From NCBI RefSeq assembly GCF_000155975.1, contig NZ_GG730300.1, positions 87,558 through 151,557 of the forward strand: a DNA stretch of 64,000 nt. The letters run 5' to 3'. The position numbers and the translations under genes were made by a program. The stretch comes from Citrobacter youngae ATCC 29220. GTDB lineage: Bacteria; Pseudomonadota; Gammaproteobacteria; Enterobacterales; Enterobacteriaceae. The notes under the pieces were generated by a model. The model made no database searches, was not told where the DNA came from, and saw only the letters and a list, made by a program, of their open reading frames with translations. Shown piece by piece: positions 29,892 to 38,030 of the stretch. Numbering within the stretch: position 1 is the first letter of the stretch; each line of letters starts with the position of its first letter.

Positions 29892-30782
29892 TTAAAATTG
29901 GTGATTTAATCCGGCAGACGCCCGAACCTGCTCAAGAATGGCGGTCCAGTCTTCCCGGCCACGGCCTGCGGCGCGTGCCTGGTTATAAACTTCGCGGGAG
30001 GCGGCGCCGAGCGGCATTGGCACGTGCAGAAGGTTTGCGACATCCAGCGCGATGCCAAGATCTTTGTGCGCTAAATCGATCATGAAGGCCGGAGAAAGAT
30101 CGCCTTTCAGCACTTTGTTTGGCCAGGAGGTAGTGAAATGGCCTTTTCCGGCAGGGGTGCCGCTCATTACCTTCAGGGCCACATCGAAGGAGAGACCGAG
30201 CGCTTCGCACAATACGGCAGCTTCGGCTGAGAGCGCATTCAGCGCGATACTCATGTAATTGTTGATGAGCTTCACGCGGATCCCCATCCCGGGACCCCCG
30301 GCATTGATCAGTTCATTCCCCATCGCCATCAGTACCGGTGTGGCGCGTTCCACCTGCGCTGGCGTTCCGCCCGCCAGCAGCAGCAGCGTTCCCGCGACGG
30401 CGTGATCGGAGGTGCGTCCAACCGGGCAATCCATCATGTCGAAGCCCTTGGCACGCATATCGGCAATCAGCTTGTCGGTTTCCAGCGGGTGAATGGTGGA
30501 CATATCAATCACCAACGCCTGCGGAGAGAGGCTTTCGCAGATTCCCTGCTCGCCAAACAATACGCTGCGCACCAGGGAGCCGTTGGGAAGCATAGTGATG
30601 ATAAATTCCGCCCCTGTTGCTGCCTGAGCAGGGCTGATGGCAGGTTGTGCTCCTTTTTCCACCAGGCGCTGAACGGCATCCGGGTTAACGTCAAAGACGC
30701 TGAGTTGATGACCCTGCTTCAGCAAGTTGCTCGCCATGGGTGAACCCATCTGACCTAATCCGATAAATGCTATAACTGCCAT
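29892..30782 (-). CDS. yihU: YihU, NADH-dependent 3-sulfolactaldehyde reductase
   Basis: YihU reduces 3-sulfolactaldehyde to 2,3-dihydroxypropane-1-sulfonate, the exported end product. The protein has 296 residues (E. coli 298). It is of the beta-hydroxyacid dehydrogenase family: Rossmann motif [10 protein letters not shown] at about 8-17, substrate loop [14 protein letters not shown] near 119, and catalytic Lys in VKLINNYM near 171. The ATG at 30782, with GGAGA upstream, is chosen over an in-frame start nine codons earlier. It is the first gene of the minus-strand operon. Confidence 0.95.
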   Translation of the reverse strand: MAVIAFIGLGQMGSPMASNLLKQGHQLSVFDVNPDAVQRLVEKGAQPAISPAQAATGAEFIITMLPNGSLVRSVLFGEQGICESLSPQALVIDMSTIHPLETDKLIADMRAKGFDMMDCPVGRTSDHAVAGTLLLLAGGTPAQVERATPVLMAMGNELINAGGPGMGIRVKLINNYMSIALNALSAEAAVLCEALGLSFDVALKVMSGTPAGKGHFTTSWPNKVLKGDLSPAFMIDLAHKDLGIALDVANLLHVPMPLGAASREVYNQARAAGRGREDWTAILEQVRASAGLNHQF

Positions 30783-30948
30783 AACGTTCTCCTGAGACGT
30801 GGATGTCATTTTTTGTCATTTAATGCCGTCTGTTTCTGTCTGTTTTTGATCGTATTTGTAATTTATGGTCAAAAAATTGACAGCCGTCACTTTTTAAACA
30901 TTTTGTGAAATTAAAATGATCCCATCTTGAAACGCCTAAGGAATGACC
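30783..30948. promoter_or_regulatory. Divergent yihU-yihV control region (likely CsqR-bound)
   Basis: This 166-bp AT-rich region lies between the divergent sulfoquinovose transcription units. It contains repeated short elements (TTTTTGTCATTTAATG, GTCAAAAAATTGACAGCCGTC). In E. coli CsqR binds the corresponding intergenic region and is released by sulfoquinovose or its glycerol derivative. I cannot assign individual operators by eye. Confidence 0.6.
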
Positions 30949-31845
30949 ATGATTCGTATTGCTTGTGTAGGTATTGCCGTGATGGATCGCATCTATTACG
31001 TAGAGGAGTTACCGACTGAAGGAGGTAAATATGTGGCGAAGCGTTATACGGAAGTGGGCGGTGGGCCTGCGGCAACGGCCGCTGTGGCTGCGGCGAAGCT
31101 GGGCGCGCAGGTGGATTTTATTGGCCGTGTGGGCGACGATGACACCGGAAATAGCCTGCTGGCGGAGCTGGAGTCCCTGGGGGTGAATACCCGTTATACC
31201 CGGCGCTACGCGGGGGCGCAGTCTTCGCAATCGGCAATTATGGTTGATGCGCAAGGGGAACGAATCATCGTTAACTATCCCAGCCCGGATTTACTGCCTG
31301 ACGCAGACTGGCTTAATGCGATCGATTTTTCCCAGTGGGATGTCGTACTGGCGGATGTTCGCTGGCACGAGGGGACCAAACAGGCGTTCACGTTGGCGCG
31401 TCAGGCTGGAGTGATGACGGTACTGGACGGTGATGTAACGCCGCAGGATATCAGCGAGCTGGTGGCGTTAAGCGATCATGCCGCGTTCTCTGCACCGGGC
31501 CTGGCGCGTATGACCGGGATAAACGATCCGCAGGAAGGACTAAAACAAGCAAAAACGCTCACAAATGGACATGTTTATGTGACGCGGGGCAGTGAAGGCT
31601 GCGACTGGATAAAAAATAATACGTTGCAGCATCAAGCCGGTTTTACCGTTGATGTTGTTGACACCACCGGGGCCGGGGATGTTTTTCACGGCGCGCTCGC
31701 GTTCAGTCTGGCTGGCGGTAATGCCCCGGAAGACGCTGTCAGGTTTGCCAGTGGCGTTGCTGCGCTAAAATGCACGCGCCCGGGGGGACGGGCTGGAATC
31801 CCTGACTGTGATCAAACCCGATCTTTTCTGTCTCTTTTTGTATAA
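30949..31845 (+). CDS. yihV: YihV, 6-deoxy-6-sulfofructose kinase
   Basis: YihV phosphorylates sulfofructose to sulfofructose-1-phosphate. The 298-residue PfkB/ribokinase-family protein has the N-terminal GGGPAATAAVAAAKLGA motif near residue 38 and the C-terminal DTTGAGDVFHGAL signature with the catalytic Asp near 244. The ATG at 30949 is preferred over the one at 30943 because AAGGA is spaced correctly only for the former. It is divergent from the yihU operon and followed by its regulator csqR 33 nt later. Confidence 0.96.
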   Translation: MIRIACVGIAVMDRIYYVEELPTEGGKYVAKRYTEVGGGPAATAAVAAAKLGAQVDFIGRVGDDDTGNSLLAELESLGVNTRYTRRYAGAQSSQSAIMVDAQGERIIVNYPSPDLLPDADWLNAIDFSQWDVVLADVRWHEGTKQAFTLARQAGVMTVLDGDVTPQDISELVALSDHAAFSAPGLARMTGINDPQEGLKQAKTLTNGHVYVTRGSEGCDWIKNNTLQHQAGFTVDVVDTTGAGDVFHGALAFSLAGGNAPEDAVRFASGVAALKCTRPGGRAGIPDCDQTRSFLSLFV

Positions 31846-31878
31846 AATGCCAGGGCAATGGTTTTTCGAGGAAATTTC

Positions 31879-32682
31879 ATGAGTCTTACCGAACTGACCG
31901 GTAATCCGCGACACGATCAGCTCCTGATGCTGATTAGCGAGCGCGGTTATATGAATATTGATGAGCTGGCCAGTCTGCTGGACGTTTCCACGCAGACCGT
32001 GCGTCGTGATATTCGTAAACTCAGCGAACAGGGTTTAATTACGCGTCATCATGGTGGCGCGGGCAGAGCCTCCAGCGTGGTGAATACGGCGTTCGAGCAG
32101 CGTGAAGTCTCTTGGACGGAAGAGAAAAAAGCCATCGCGGAAGCGGTGGCTGACTACATTCCTGATGGATCCACGGTGTTCATTACCATTGGCACTACCG
32201 TTGAGCAGGTAGCGCGGGCGCTGTTAAACCACAACCATTTGCGCATTATCACCAACAGCCTGCGCGTGGCGCATATTCTGTATAACAACCCGCGCTTTGA
32301 GGTGATGGTGCCGGGGGGAACGTTACGCCCGCACAACAGTGGCATTATCGGCCCTTCCGCCACGGCATTTGTCGCTGATTTTCGGGCTGATTATCTGGTA
32401 ACCAGCGTGGGGGCGATCGAAAGTGATGGCGCGCTGCTGGAGTTTGATGTCAACGAGGCCAGCGTAGTGAAAACGATGATGGCCCATTCAAGACATATTC
32501 TGCTGGCAGCGGATCATACTAAATACACGGCTTCTGCCGCGGTAGAGATTGGCAATGTATCTCAGGTGACCGCATTGTTTACCGATGAGTATCCGGGACC
32601 GGCATTGCACAATCTTCTCCAGTCACAGCAGATTGAAATTGTGCAGGTGAGTCCGTCACAGGATGATGCTTTGGCAGTGTAA
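31879..32682 (+). CDS. csqR: CsqR (YihW), DeoR-family repressor of sulfoquinovose genes
   Basis: A 267-residue regulator with a DeoR winged HTH at about 10-65 (MNIDELASLLDVSTQTVRRD) and a C-terminal sugar-phosphate-isomerase-like effector domain (GTTVEQVARAL, TNSLRVAHIL, GGTLRPHNSGIIGPSA). In E. coli it represses the yih genes, with sulfoquinovose as inducer. The ATG at 31879 with GAGGAAA upstream is preferred over an in-frame start seven codons earlier. The C-terminal tail appears slightly longer than remembered for E. coli CsqR (about 261). Confidence 0.94.
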   Translation: MSLTELTGNPRHDQLLMLISERGYMNIDELASLLDVSTQTVRRDIRKLSEQGLITRHHGGAGRASSVVNTAFEQREVSWTEEKKAIAEAVADYIPDGSTVFITIGTTVEQVARALLNHNHLRIITNSLRVAHILYNNPRFEVMVPGGTLRPHNSGIIGPSATAFVADFRADYLVTSVGAIESDGALLEFDVNEASVVKTMMAHSRHILLAADHTKYTASAAVEIGNVSQVTALFTDEYPGPALHNLLQSQQIEIVQVSPSQDDALAV

Positions 32683-32689
32683 TCCTTCT

Positions 32690-32721
32690 AATGATGGCTC
32701 GATAAATTCGAAGTCATCATT
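32690..32721. repeat. Imperfect hairpin between csqR and yihX
   Basis: AATGATG...CATCATT outer arms and TCGA...TCGA inner arms surround a TAAAT loop, with small unpaired bulges between them. There is no T-run, so it is a weak terminator at best; it could be a protein-binding site. No known element recognised. Confidence 0.35.
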
Positions 32722-32786
32722 CGCGCGTAGTCAAACTTCTCCTTTCCCGCTACAGTTATTCATCCACGGCGAATAAGGAGAAGGGC

Positions 32787-33386
32787 ATGCTCTATATCTT
32801 TGATTTGGGTAATGTGATTGTCGATATCGACTTCAATCGCGTGTTAGGCACATGGAGCGATCTGAGCCGTGTACCGCTGGCCTCGCTAAAGCAAAGTTTC
32901 AGCATGGGGGAGGCTTTTCACCAGCACGAGCGCGGTGAAATAACCGATGAAGCCTTTGCTGAGGCGCTATGCCATGAGATGGCGCTGCCGCTAAGCTACG
33001 AGCAGTTCTCCCACGGCTGGCAGGCCGTTTTTGTCGCCTTACGCCCTGAAGTTATCGACATCATGCATAAGCTGCGTGAGCAGGGACATCGGGTGGTGGT
33101 CTTGTCGAATACCAATCGTCTGCACACCACGTTTTGGCCGGATGAATACCCAGAGATACGTCAGGCCGCGGACCATATTTATCTTTCACAGGATCTGGGC
33201 ATGCGTAAACCGGAAGCGCGGATTTACCAGCACGTCCTGCAGTCTGAAGGTTTTTCCGCGCACGATGCGGTCTTTTTTGACGACAACGCCGATAATATTG
33301 AAGGGGCTAACCAGTTAGGGATCACCAGTATCCAGGTCATCGATAAAACGACCATTCCTGACTATTTCGCGAAGTTGTTATGCTAA
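32787..33386 (+). CDS. yihX: YihX, HAD-family alpha-D-glucose-1-phosphate phosphatase
   Basis: YihX releases glucose from alpha-glucose-1-phosphate. The 199 residues equal E. coli YihX. HAD motifs: [10 protein letters not shown] (nucleophile Asp6), II LSNTN near 110, III MRKPEAR (Lys), [14 protein letters not shown] near 167-178. AAGGAG sits correctly before the ATG. Its 3' end overlaps yihY by 7 nt, starting a tightly packed run yihX-yihY-dtd-fabY. Confidence 0.95.
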   Translation: MLYIFDLGNVIVDIDFNRVLGTWSDLSRVPLASLKQSFSMGEAFHQHERGEITDEAFAEALCHEMALPLSYEQFSHGWQAVFVALRPEVIDIMHKLREQGHRVVVLSNTNRLHTTFWPDEYPEIRQAADHIYLSQDLGMRKPEARIYQHVLQSEGFSAHDAVFFDDNADNIEGANQLGITSIQVIDKTTIPDYFAKLLC

Positions 33387-34252
33387 AAAATGTTCAGCAA
33401 CACGCCCGACATCATACGCGACCCGTACGAGCCTGGCTGAAGCTGCTATGGCAGCGCATTGATGAGGACAACATGACGACGTTGGCAGGGAATCTTGCCT
33501 ACGTTTCATTGCTCTCATTAGTGCCGCTTATTGCCGTCGTTTTTGCGCTTTTCGCCGCATTTCCGATGTTTTCCGACGTCAGTATTCAGTTACGTCATTT
33601 TATATTCGCAAACTTTATCCCGGCGACGGGAGACGTCATTCAGCGTTATATCGAACAGTTTGTCGCAAACTCGAACAAAATGACGGCCGTCGGGGCATGT
33701 GGCCTGATTGTGACGGCGTTATTGCTGATGTATGCCATTGATAATGCCTTGAATACTATCTGGCGCAGTAAGCGCACGCGCCCCAAAGTTTACTCTTTTG
33801 CCGTTTACTGGATGATTTTAACGCTCGGACCACTGCTGGCGGGCGCCAGCCTGGCGATCAGCTCTTATCTGTTGTCATTGCGCTGGGCCAGCGATCTCAA
33901 CACGGTGATTGATAACATTCTGCGTATTTTCCCGCTGGTGCTTTCCTGGCTCTCGTTCTGGCTGCTTTATAGCATCGTGCCGACCACGCGCGTACCTAAC
34001 CGTGATGCGGTTATTGGCGCCTTTGTGGCCGCCGTTTTGTTCGAAGCCGGAAAGAAAGGGTTCGCACTTTACATCACGATGTTCCCGTCGTATCAGCTGA
34101 TTTATGGCGTCCTTGCGGTGATCCCCATTTTATTTGTCTGGGTGTACTGGACGTGGTGTATCGTCTTGCTAGGTGCGGAAATAACTGTCACTCTCGGGGA
34201 ATACCGCAAACTTAAACAAGCCGCAGAACAAGAAGAAGCAGAGCAACCATGA
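33380..34252 (+). CDS. yihY: YihY, BrkB-family inner-membrane protein
   Basis: A 290-residue integral membrane protein of the YihY/UPF0761 (BrkB) family with about six hydrophobic segments (for instance about 38-60, 100-120, 140-165, 180-205, 245-270) and a cytoplasmic basic N-terminus. The family was once called ribonuclease BN by error; its function is not established. It overlaps yihX by 7 nt and dtd by 4 nt (ATGA), indicating coupled translation. Confidence 0.93.
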   Translation: MLKNVQQHARHHTRPVRAWLKLLWQRIDEDNMTTLAGNLAYVSLLSLVPLIAVVFALFAAFPMFSDVSIQLRHFIFANFIPATGDVIQRYIEQFVANSNKMTAVGACGLIVTALLLMYAIDNALNTIWRSKRTRPKVYSFAVYWMILTLGPLLAGASLAISSYLLSLRWASDLNTVIDNILRIFPLVLSWLSFWLLYSIVPTTRVPNRDAVIGAFVAAVLFEAGKKGFALYITMFPSYQLIYGVLAVIPILFVWVYWTWCIVLLGAEITVTLGEYRKLKQAAEQEEAEQP

Positions 34253-34686
34253 TTGCATTAATTCAGCGCGTAACCCGTGCCAGCGTCACCGTGGAGGGAG
34301 AGGTGACGGGTGAAATTGGCCCAGGACTTTTGGTCCTGTTAGGTGTCGAAAGGGATGATGACGAACAAAAAGCGAACCGCCTGTGCGAACGCGTACTCGG
34401 CTATCGAATCTTTAGCGATGCCGAAGGCAAAATGAACCTGAATGTACAGCAGTCAGGCGGCAGCGTGTTGGTGGTCTCACAATTTACGCTGGCGGCAGAT
34501 ACCGAACGCGGTATGCGCCCGGGATTTTCAAAAGGCGCCGCGCCCGATCGGGCTGAAGCCCTGTATGAGTACTTTGTTGAGCGTTGCCGCCAACAGGAAA
34601 TGAATACGCAAACCGGTCGATTCGCTGCGGATATGCAGGTTTCACTGGTTAATGATGGCCCCGTGACGTTCTGGTTACAAGTATGA
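34249..34686 (+). CDS. dtd: Dtd, D-aminoacyl-tRNA deacylase
   Basis: Dtd removes D-amino acids (and glycine mischarged on tRNA-Ala) from tRNAs. The 145 residues equal E. coli. Signature segments SQFTLAAD near 78-85 and the C-terminal GPVTFWLQ (Gly-cisPro motif) are intact. It works as a cytoplasmic dimer. Four-nt overlaps with both yihY upstream and fabY downstream place it in the middle of a coupled operon. Confidence 0.97.
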   Translation: MIALIQRVTRASVTVEGEVTGEIGPGLLVLLGVERDDDEQKANRLCERVLGYRIFSDAEGKMNLNVQQSGGSVLVVSQFTLAADTERGMRPGFSKGAAPDRAEALYEYFVERCRQQEMNTQTGRFAADMQVSLVNDGPVTFWLQV

Positions 34687-35672
34687 ACCAGCTACCGGTG
34701 TGGCCGCGGGCAACAAGAGAGAGTACATCTATGTATCACCTTCGAGTACCGCAAACAGAAGAAGAATTGGAGCGTTACTACCAGTTTCGCTGGGAGATGC
34801 TGCGTAAACCGTTGCACCAGCCAAAAGGCTCCGAACGGGATGCCTGGGATGCAATGGCGCATCACCAGATGGTGGTGGACGAAGAGGGGAATCTGGTCGC
34901 GGTAGGGCGTCTGTATATCAATGCGGATAACGAGGCCTCTATACGCTTTATGGCCGTTGACCCCTCCGTGCAGGAGAAAGGACTGGGAACGCTGATGGCG
35001 ATGACCCTGGAGTCGGTAGCGCGTCAGGAAGGGGTCAAGCGCGTAACCTGTAGCGCCCGTGAAGATGCGGTTGAATTTTTCGCCAAACTCGGGTTTGTGA
35101 GCCAGGGAGAGATTACCACTCCACAAACTACGCCCGTGCGTCACTTTTTGATGATTAAGCCCATCGCGACATTGGACGATATTCTTCATCGCGGCGACTG
35201 GTGCGGGCAGCTACAGCAAGCCTGGTACGAACATATTCCATTGAGTGAGAAAATGGGTGTGCGTATTCAACAGTATACCGGGCAAAAATTTATTACCACC
35301 ATGCCTGAAACGGGTAATCAGAATCCGCACCACACCCTGTTTGCCGGAAGTCTGTTCTCGCTGGCTACGTTAACGGGTTGGGGGCTTATCTGGCTAATGC
35401 TGCGTGAACGTCATCTGGGGGGAACCATTATCCTCGCCGATGCGCATATTCGCTACAGCCGGCCTATCACTGGGAAGCCAACCGCCATCGCCGATCTGGG
35501 CTCGCTGAGTGGTGACCTCGACCGTCTGGCGAGAGGCCGCAAGGCGCGCGTGAAGATGCAGGTCGAGGTATTTGGCGATGACTCACCAGGCGTCGTGTTT
35601 GAAGGCACGTATATTGTGCTACCCGCGAAACCGTTTGGCGCATATGAGGAAGGCGGAAACGAGGAAGAGTAA
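34683..35672 (+). CDS. fabY: FabY (YiiD), acetyl-ACP-dependent fatty acid synthesis initiation protein
   Basis: The 329 residues equal E. coli YiiD. The N-terminal half is a GNAT acetyltransferase-like domain (about 18-160, with [15 protein letters not shown] as the acetyl-CoA loop). The C-terminal half is the YiiD_C thioesterase-type hot-dog domain (about 180-320, with [20 protein letters not shown]). YiiD has been implicated in an alternative way of starting fatty acid synthesis when FabH is absent. It overlaps dtd by 4 nt. No terminator follows before the convergent parE, except a hairpin inside parE. Confidence 0.93.
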   Translation: MNQLPVWPRATRESTSMYHLRVPQTEEELERYYQFRWEMLRKPLHQPKGSERDAWDAMAHHQMVVDEEGNLVAVGRLYINADNEASIRFMAVDPSVQEKGLGTLMAMTLESVARQEGVKRVTCSAREDAVEFFAKLGFVSQGEITTPQTTPVRHFLMIKPIATLDDILHRGDWCGQLQQAWYEHIPLSEKMGVRIQQYTGQKFITTMPETGNQNPHHTLFAGSLFSLATLTGWGLIWLMLRERHLGGTIILADAHIRYSRPITGKPTAIADLGSLSGDLDRLARGRKARVKMQVEVFGDDSPGVVFEGTYIVLPAKPFGAYEEGGNEEE

Positions 35673-35677
35673 TTTCT

Positions 35678-35965
35678 CTAGCTGAAATGTAACATTGAGT
35701 TCATTTGCTGATGTAAAATGCGGATTATGAAAATGCCATAATCCGCATTTTGATAAAAAATTGCATGCTGGCGATGGTTGTATTGGCGGGTATATTCCTT
35801 AATCTCTGAGTTGTTGCGCCCCATCAATGGGTTTTTCTCTAACAGTAAAAAAAGCTGCTCCATCTCAGCCGTGTATTTATCTGCCTGTTGATAACCGAAT
35901 TTTCTCCAGGTGTATTCATAGATAGATTCAAAGTCTTCGACTGCCCGATTAGAGAGTTTATACAT
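35678..35965 (-). CDS. parE: ParE-family toxin
   Basis: A 95-residue RelE/ParE-superfamily protein: MYKLSNRAVEDFESIYEYTW at the start, a typical helical hairpin with FGYQQADKYTAEMEQ, then beta strands HAIFYQNADYGIFIIRILHQQ. ParE toxins poison DNA gyrase. It overlaps its antitoxin by 8 nt on the minus strand and is not part of the E. coli K-12 order at this place. Its stop is 6 nt from the convergent fabY stop. A perfect 15-bp inverted repeat lies inside its 3' portion. The assignment is by family pattern; the target is not shown. Confidence 0.85.
   Translation of the reverse strand: MYKLSNRAVEDFESIYEYTWRKFGYQQADKYTAEMEQLFLLLEKNPLMGRNNSEIKEYTRQYNHRQHAIFYQNADYGIFIIRILHQQMNSMLHFS
35715..35751. 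terminator. Perfect 15-bp inverted repeat inside parE, possible fabY terminator
   Basis: AAAATGCGGATTATG / CATAATCCGCATTTT with a 7-nt loop. On the plus strand it lies 43 nt past fabY and ends in TTTTGAT, which could terminate or stabilise the fabY message. On the minus strand the same bases encode the QNADYGIFIIRI segment of the toxin. Confidence 0.5.
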
Positions 35966-36200
35966 TCAGACTGCGCTTTTTTCTGAGTGCGACCTCCTGT
36001 AGAGTCAGGTCGCTTGTCCCGCTGTGTATCCCATCCTCCAGCGCGTCGCGTAATGCGTTATTTCGCAATTCCTGCTCTTCCAGCAAGCGTAATGCTGAAC
36101 GAACAACTTCGCTGGTGGAGCCATAGCGTCCGCTTTCAATCATTTCATTAATAAAACGATCAAGATGGTCGCCGATTGTTATGCTGGTTGTTCTGGGCAT
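35958..36200 (-). CDS. parD: ParD-family antitoxin
   Basis: An 80-residue protein with an N-terminal ribbon-helix-helix DNA-binding region (TTSITIGDHLDRFINEMIES) and the hallmark RYGSTSEVVRSALRLLEEQE of ParD/CC2985-type antitoxins. The charged C-terminal tail would wrap ParE. It neutralises ParE and autoregulates the pair. The toxin start lies inside its last codons. An inverted repeat 15-39 nt ahead of the start is a plausible operator. Confidence 0.9.
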   Translation of the reverse strand: MPRTTSITIGDHLDRFINEMIESGRYGSTSEVVRSALRLLEEQELRNNALRDALEDGIHSGTSDLTLQEVALRKKRSLNV

Positions 36201-36214
36201 AAGTTTGTCCTCTG

Positions 36215-36239
36215 TGTTATCTATTCACACAAGATAGCA
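36215..36239 (-). promoter_or_regulatory. Candidate ParD operator
   Basis: TGTTATCT-N9-AGATAGCA is an imperfect inverted repeat (7 of 8 paired) immediately upstream of parD, fitting an RHH dimer-of-dimers site. Confidence 0.5.
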
Positions 36240-36264
36240 CCCGTGGACTAAAATATGAACAACG

Positions 36265-37173
36265 TTACTGACCAACACGCCAGGCCACATCTCGCATGGC
36301 GCTTCGTGCCGCCTGGCTCACGCCTCCGAGCTGGAAAAAGCCATGAATGACACCGAGATAGCGTTGGCAGGTGCATTGCACGCCTTGCTCCTGAAACCGC
36401 TGATACAGGGCCTCGTCCTCATCGCGCAGTGGGTCGAATTCAGCTGTAATGATGTGCGTGGGTGGCAGACCGTTGAAGTCTTTGCGCCAGAGCGGGCTGG
36501 CTTCGGGATGCAGCAGGTCGGTTTGCGGTAAATACATCTCGTAACCCGACAGCAGCGTGTCACGCGTGATAATGTAATCCTGCCCGTTACGGGCGTAGCT
36601 CTTAAACCTGGCGGTGGCGTCCAGCATCGGATAGATCAGCATCAGCTGCGCAGGTTGCCATTGCCTGGCGGCTTTCAGGCGTAGCGCGGTGACCAGCGCC
36701 AGATGCCCACCCGCGCTGTCGCCGGCAAGCGTAATGTTCTCGCGATCTACCCCCAGTTTCTGGGCATGTTTCCAGATAATATTGGCTCCGGTTTCAGCAT
36801 CTTTATGCGCGGCCGGGAAAGTATGCTCTGGTGCAAGGCGGTACTGCACCGCAATTACGCGACAGCCGCTGTAAAAAGCTAACTGCCTTAGCTGGTTGTC
36901 ATGAGTAGCAAAACCACCGCTGACAAAGCAGCCGCCGTGATAATAGATAACACAGGGTAGCTTTCCCATGGCGTCCCGCGGCGAAACAACGCGAAACGTC
37001 ATGGTATCGAGTTCAATATCTTCAACCTGGACGCGGGTTTCAATTTTCCCTGCCAGTGCCGTACTGGCGATATAGCCTGCTCTCCGGTCATCAATATTCT
37101 GCTCGCGCGAAGAAGGACGCCCCGCCGCGATAAACTCCTCAACCAGCTGCGCTATCCCGCTTTCCAGTGCCAT
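36265..37173 (-). CDS. Alpha/beta-hydrolase esterase (HSL/acetyl-esterase family)
   Basis: A 302-residue cytoplasmic hydrolase of the hormone-sensitive-lipase group, similar in layout to Aes. The oxyanion-hole motif HGG is at 79-81, the nucleophile elbow GDSAGG has Ser153, and the Asp246 (EFDPLRDE) and His276 (VIHGFF) positions complete the triad. It probably hydrolyses short-chain esters; the natural substrate is unknown. It stands alone between two toxin-antitoxin pairs, an arrangement I associate with Salmonella and absent from E. coli K-12. All catalytic residues are present. Confidence 0.88.
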   Translation of the reverse strand: MALESGIAQLVEEFIAAGRPSSREQNIDDRRAGYIASTALAGKIETRVQVEDIELDTMTFRVVSPRDAMGKLPCVIYYHGGCFVSGGFATHDNQLRQLAFYSGCRVIAVQYRLAPEHTFPAAHKDAETGANIIWKHAQKLGVDRENITLAGDSAGGHLALVTALRLKAARQWQPAQLMLIYPMLDATARFKSYARNGQDYIITRDTLLSGYEMYLPQTDLLHPEASPLWRKDFNGLPPTHIITAEFDPLRDEDEALYQRFQEQGVQCTCQRYLGVIHGFFQLGGVSQAARSAMRDVAWRVGQ

Positions 37174-37354
37174 GTTTACTCCCCTTTTCTGTATGGATAT
37201 ACAGTCTTATAGCTTGATTTACCACGAATGAAAATGGGAAAAGTGGGGGGGTGTACGATTTTGGAAAGCGCCTCGCAAAAGCAAAAATCGTTCTTGTGAA
37301 CGCTGTTTTCCTGCTTTTTTCAGGTGTATGTTGTGTGGAAATTAATCGCCAATG

Positions 37355-37371
37355 ATATACTGGAGGTATAT
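37355..37371 (+). promoter_or_regulatory. Inverted repeat around the vapB ribosome-binding site
   Basis: ATATAC-TGGAG-GTATAT is a perfect 6-bp inverted repeat whose loop is the Shine-Dalgarno sequence. It could be the VapBC operator, a hairpin masking the ribosome-binding site, or both. Confidence 0.5.
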
Positions 37372-37620
37372 ATGAGTATGATGGCTGGGATGGATATGGG
37401 CAGAATTTTACTCGATTTATCAGACGACGTAATTAAACGTCTTGATGATCTCAAGGTGCAGCGCAACCTGCCGCGAGCTGAACTCTTGCGGGAGGCCGTT
37501 GAGCAGTATCTTGAAAGGCAGGATCGGGCTGAGACAACAATTTCTCGTGCTCTTGGACTGTGGCAAGGCTGTGAGGAAGATGGTGTTGAATATCAGCGTA
37601 AGCTGCGTGAGGAGTGGTAA
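37372..37620 (+). CDS. vapB: VapB-type ribbon-helix-helix antitoxin
   Basis: With the ATG at 37372 (GGAGG 5 nt upstream) the protein has 82 residues. [20 protein letters not shown] and [17 protein letters not shown] form a CopG-type ribbon-helix-helix DNA-binding domain; the acidic C-terminal third would bind the toxin. A longer in-frame start upstream lacks a ribosome-binding site. Its stop overlaps the toxin start by one base (TAATG). The pair is a type II toxin-antitoxin module. Confidence 0.88.
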   Translation: MSMMAGMDMGRILLDLSDDVIKRLDDLKVQRNLPRAELLREAVEQYLERQDRAETTISRALGLWQGCEEDGVEYQRKLREEW

Positions 37621-37994
37621 TGGTCAAAGGGTCTGCGCTTTTTGATACCAATATCCTCATTGACCTGTTTAGCGGGCGAAGTGAAGCAAAACTAGCGATA
37701 GAAACATGGCCACCACAGAACGCAATCAGTCTCATTACATGGATGGAGGTGATGGTGGGCGCAAAAAAATACAATCAGGAAGCCCGAACGCGCGTCGCAC
37801 TAAGCGCTTTTAACGTGATTGGTGTTTCACAGGATATTGCTGAACGAAGCGTGAGTATCAGGCAGGAGCATGGGATGAAATTGCCGGATGCCATTATTTT
37901 AGCTACTGCGCAGATTCATCGTCTTACACTGGTTACGCGTAATACCAAAGATTTTGCAGACATATCCGGCGTAGTCACGCCGTATACGTTATAG
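37620..37994 (+). CDS. vapC: VapC-type PIN-domain toxin
   Basis: A 124-residue PIN-domain ribonuclease. The acidic metal-binding residues are all present: D9 (ALFDTNILID), E43 (TWMEVMVG), D90 (KLPDAIILATA) and D111 (NTKDF). VapC toxins cleave tRNA or rRNA; the target here cannot be read from sequence. The ATG at 37620, sharing a base with the vapB stop, is preferred over the upstream GTG. It is followed by the convergent fdhE gene. Confidence 0.9.
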   Translation: MVKGSALFDTNILIDLFSGRSEAKLAIETWPPQNAISLITWMEVMVGAKKYNQEARTRVALSAFNVIGVSQDIAERSVSIRQEHGMKLPDAIILATAQIHRLTLVTRNTKDFADISGVVTPYTL

Positions 37995-38030
37995 TCCGGG
38001 CGACCAGCGTCGCCCGGCAGTGCTGGGGAT

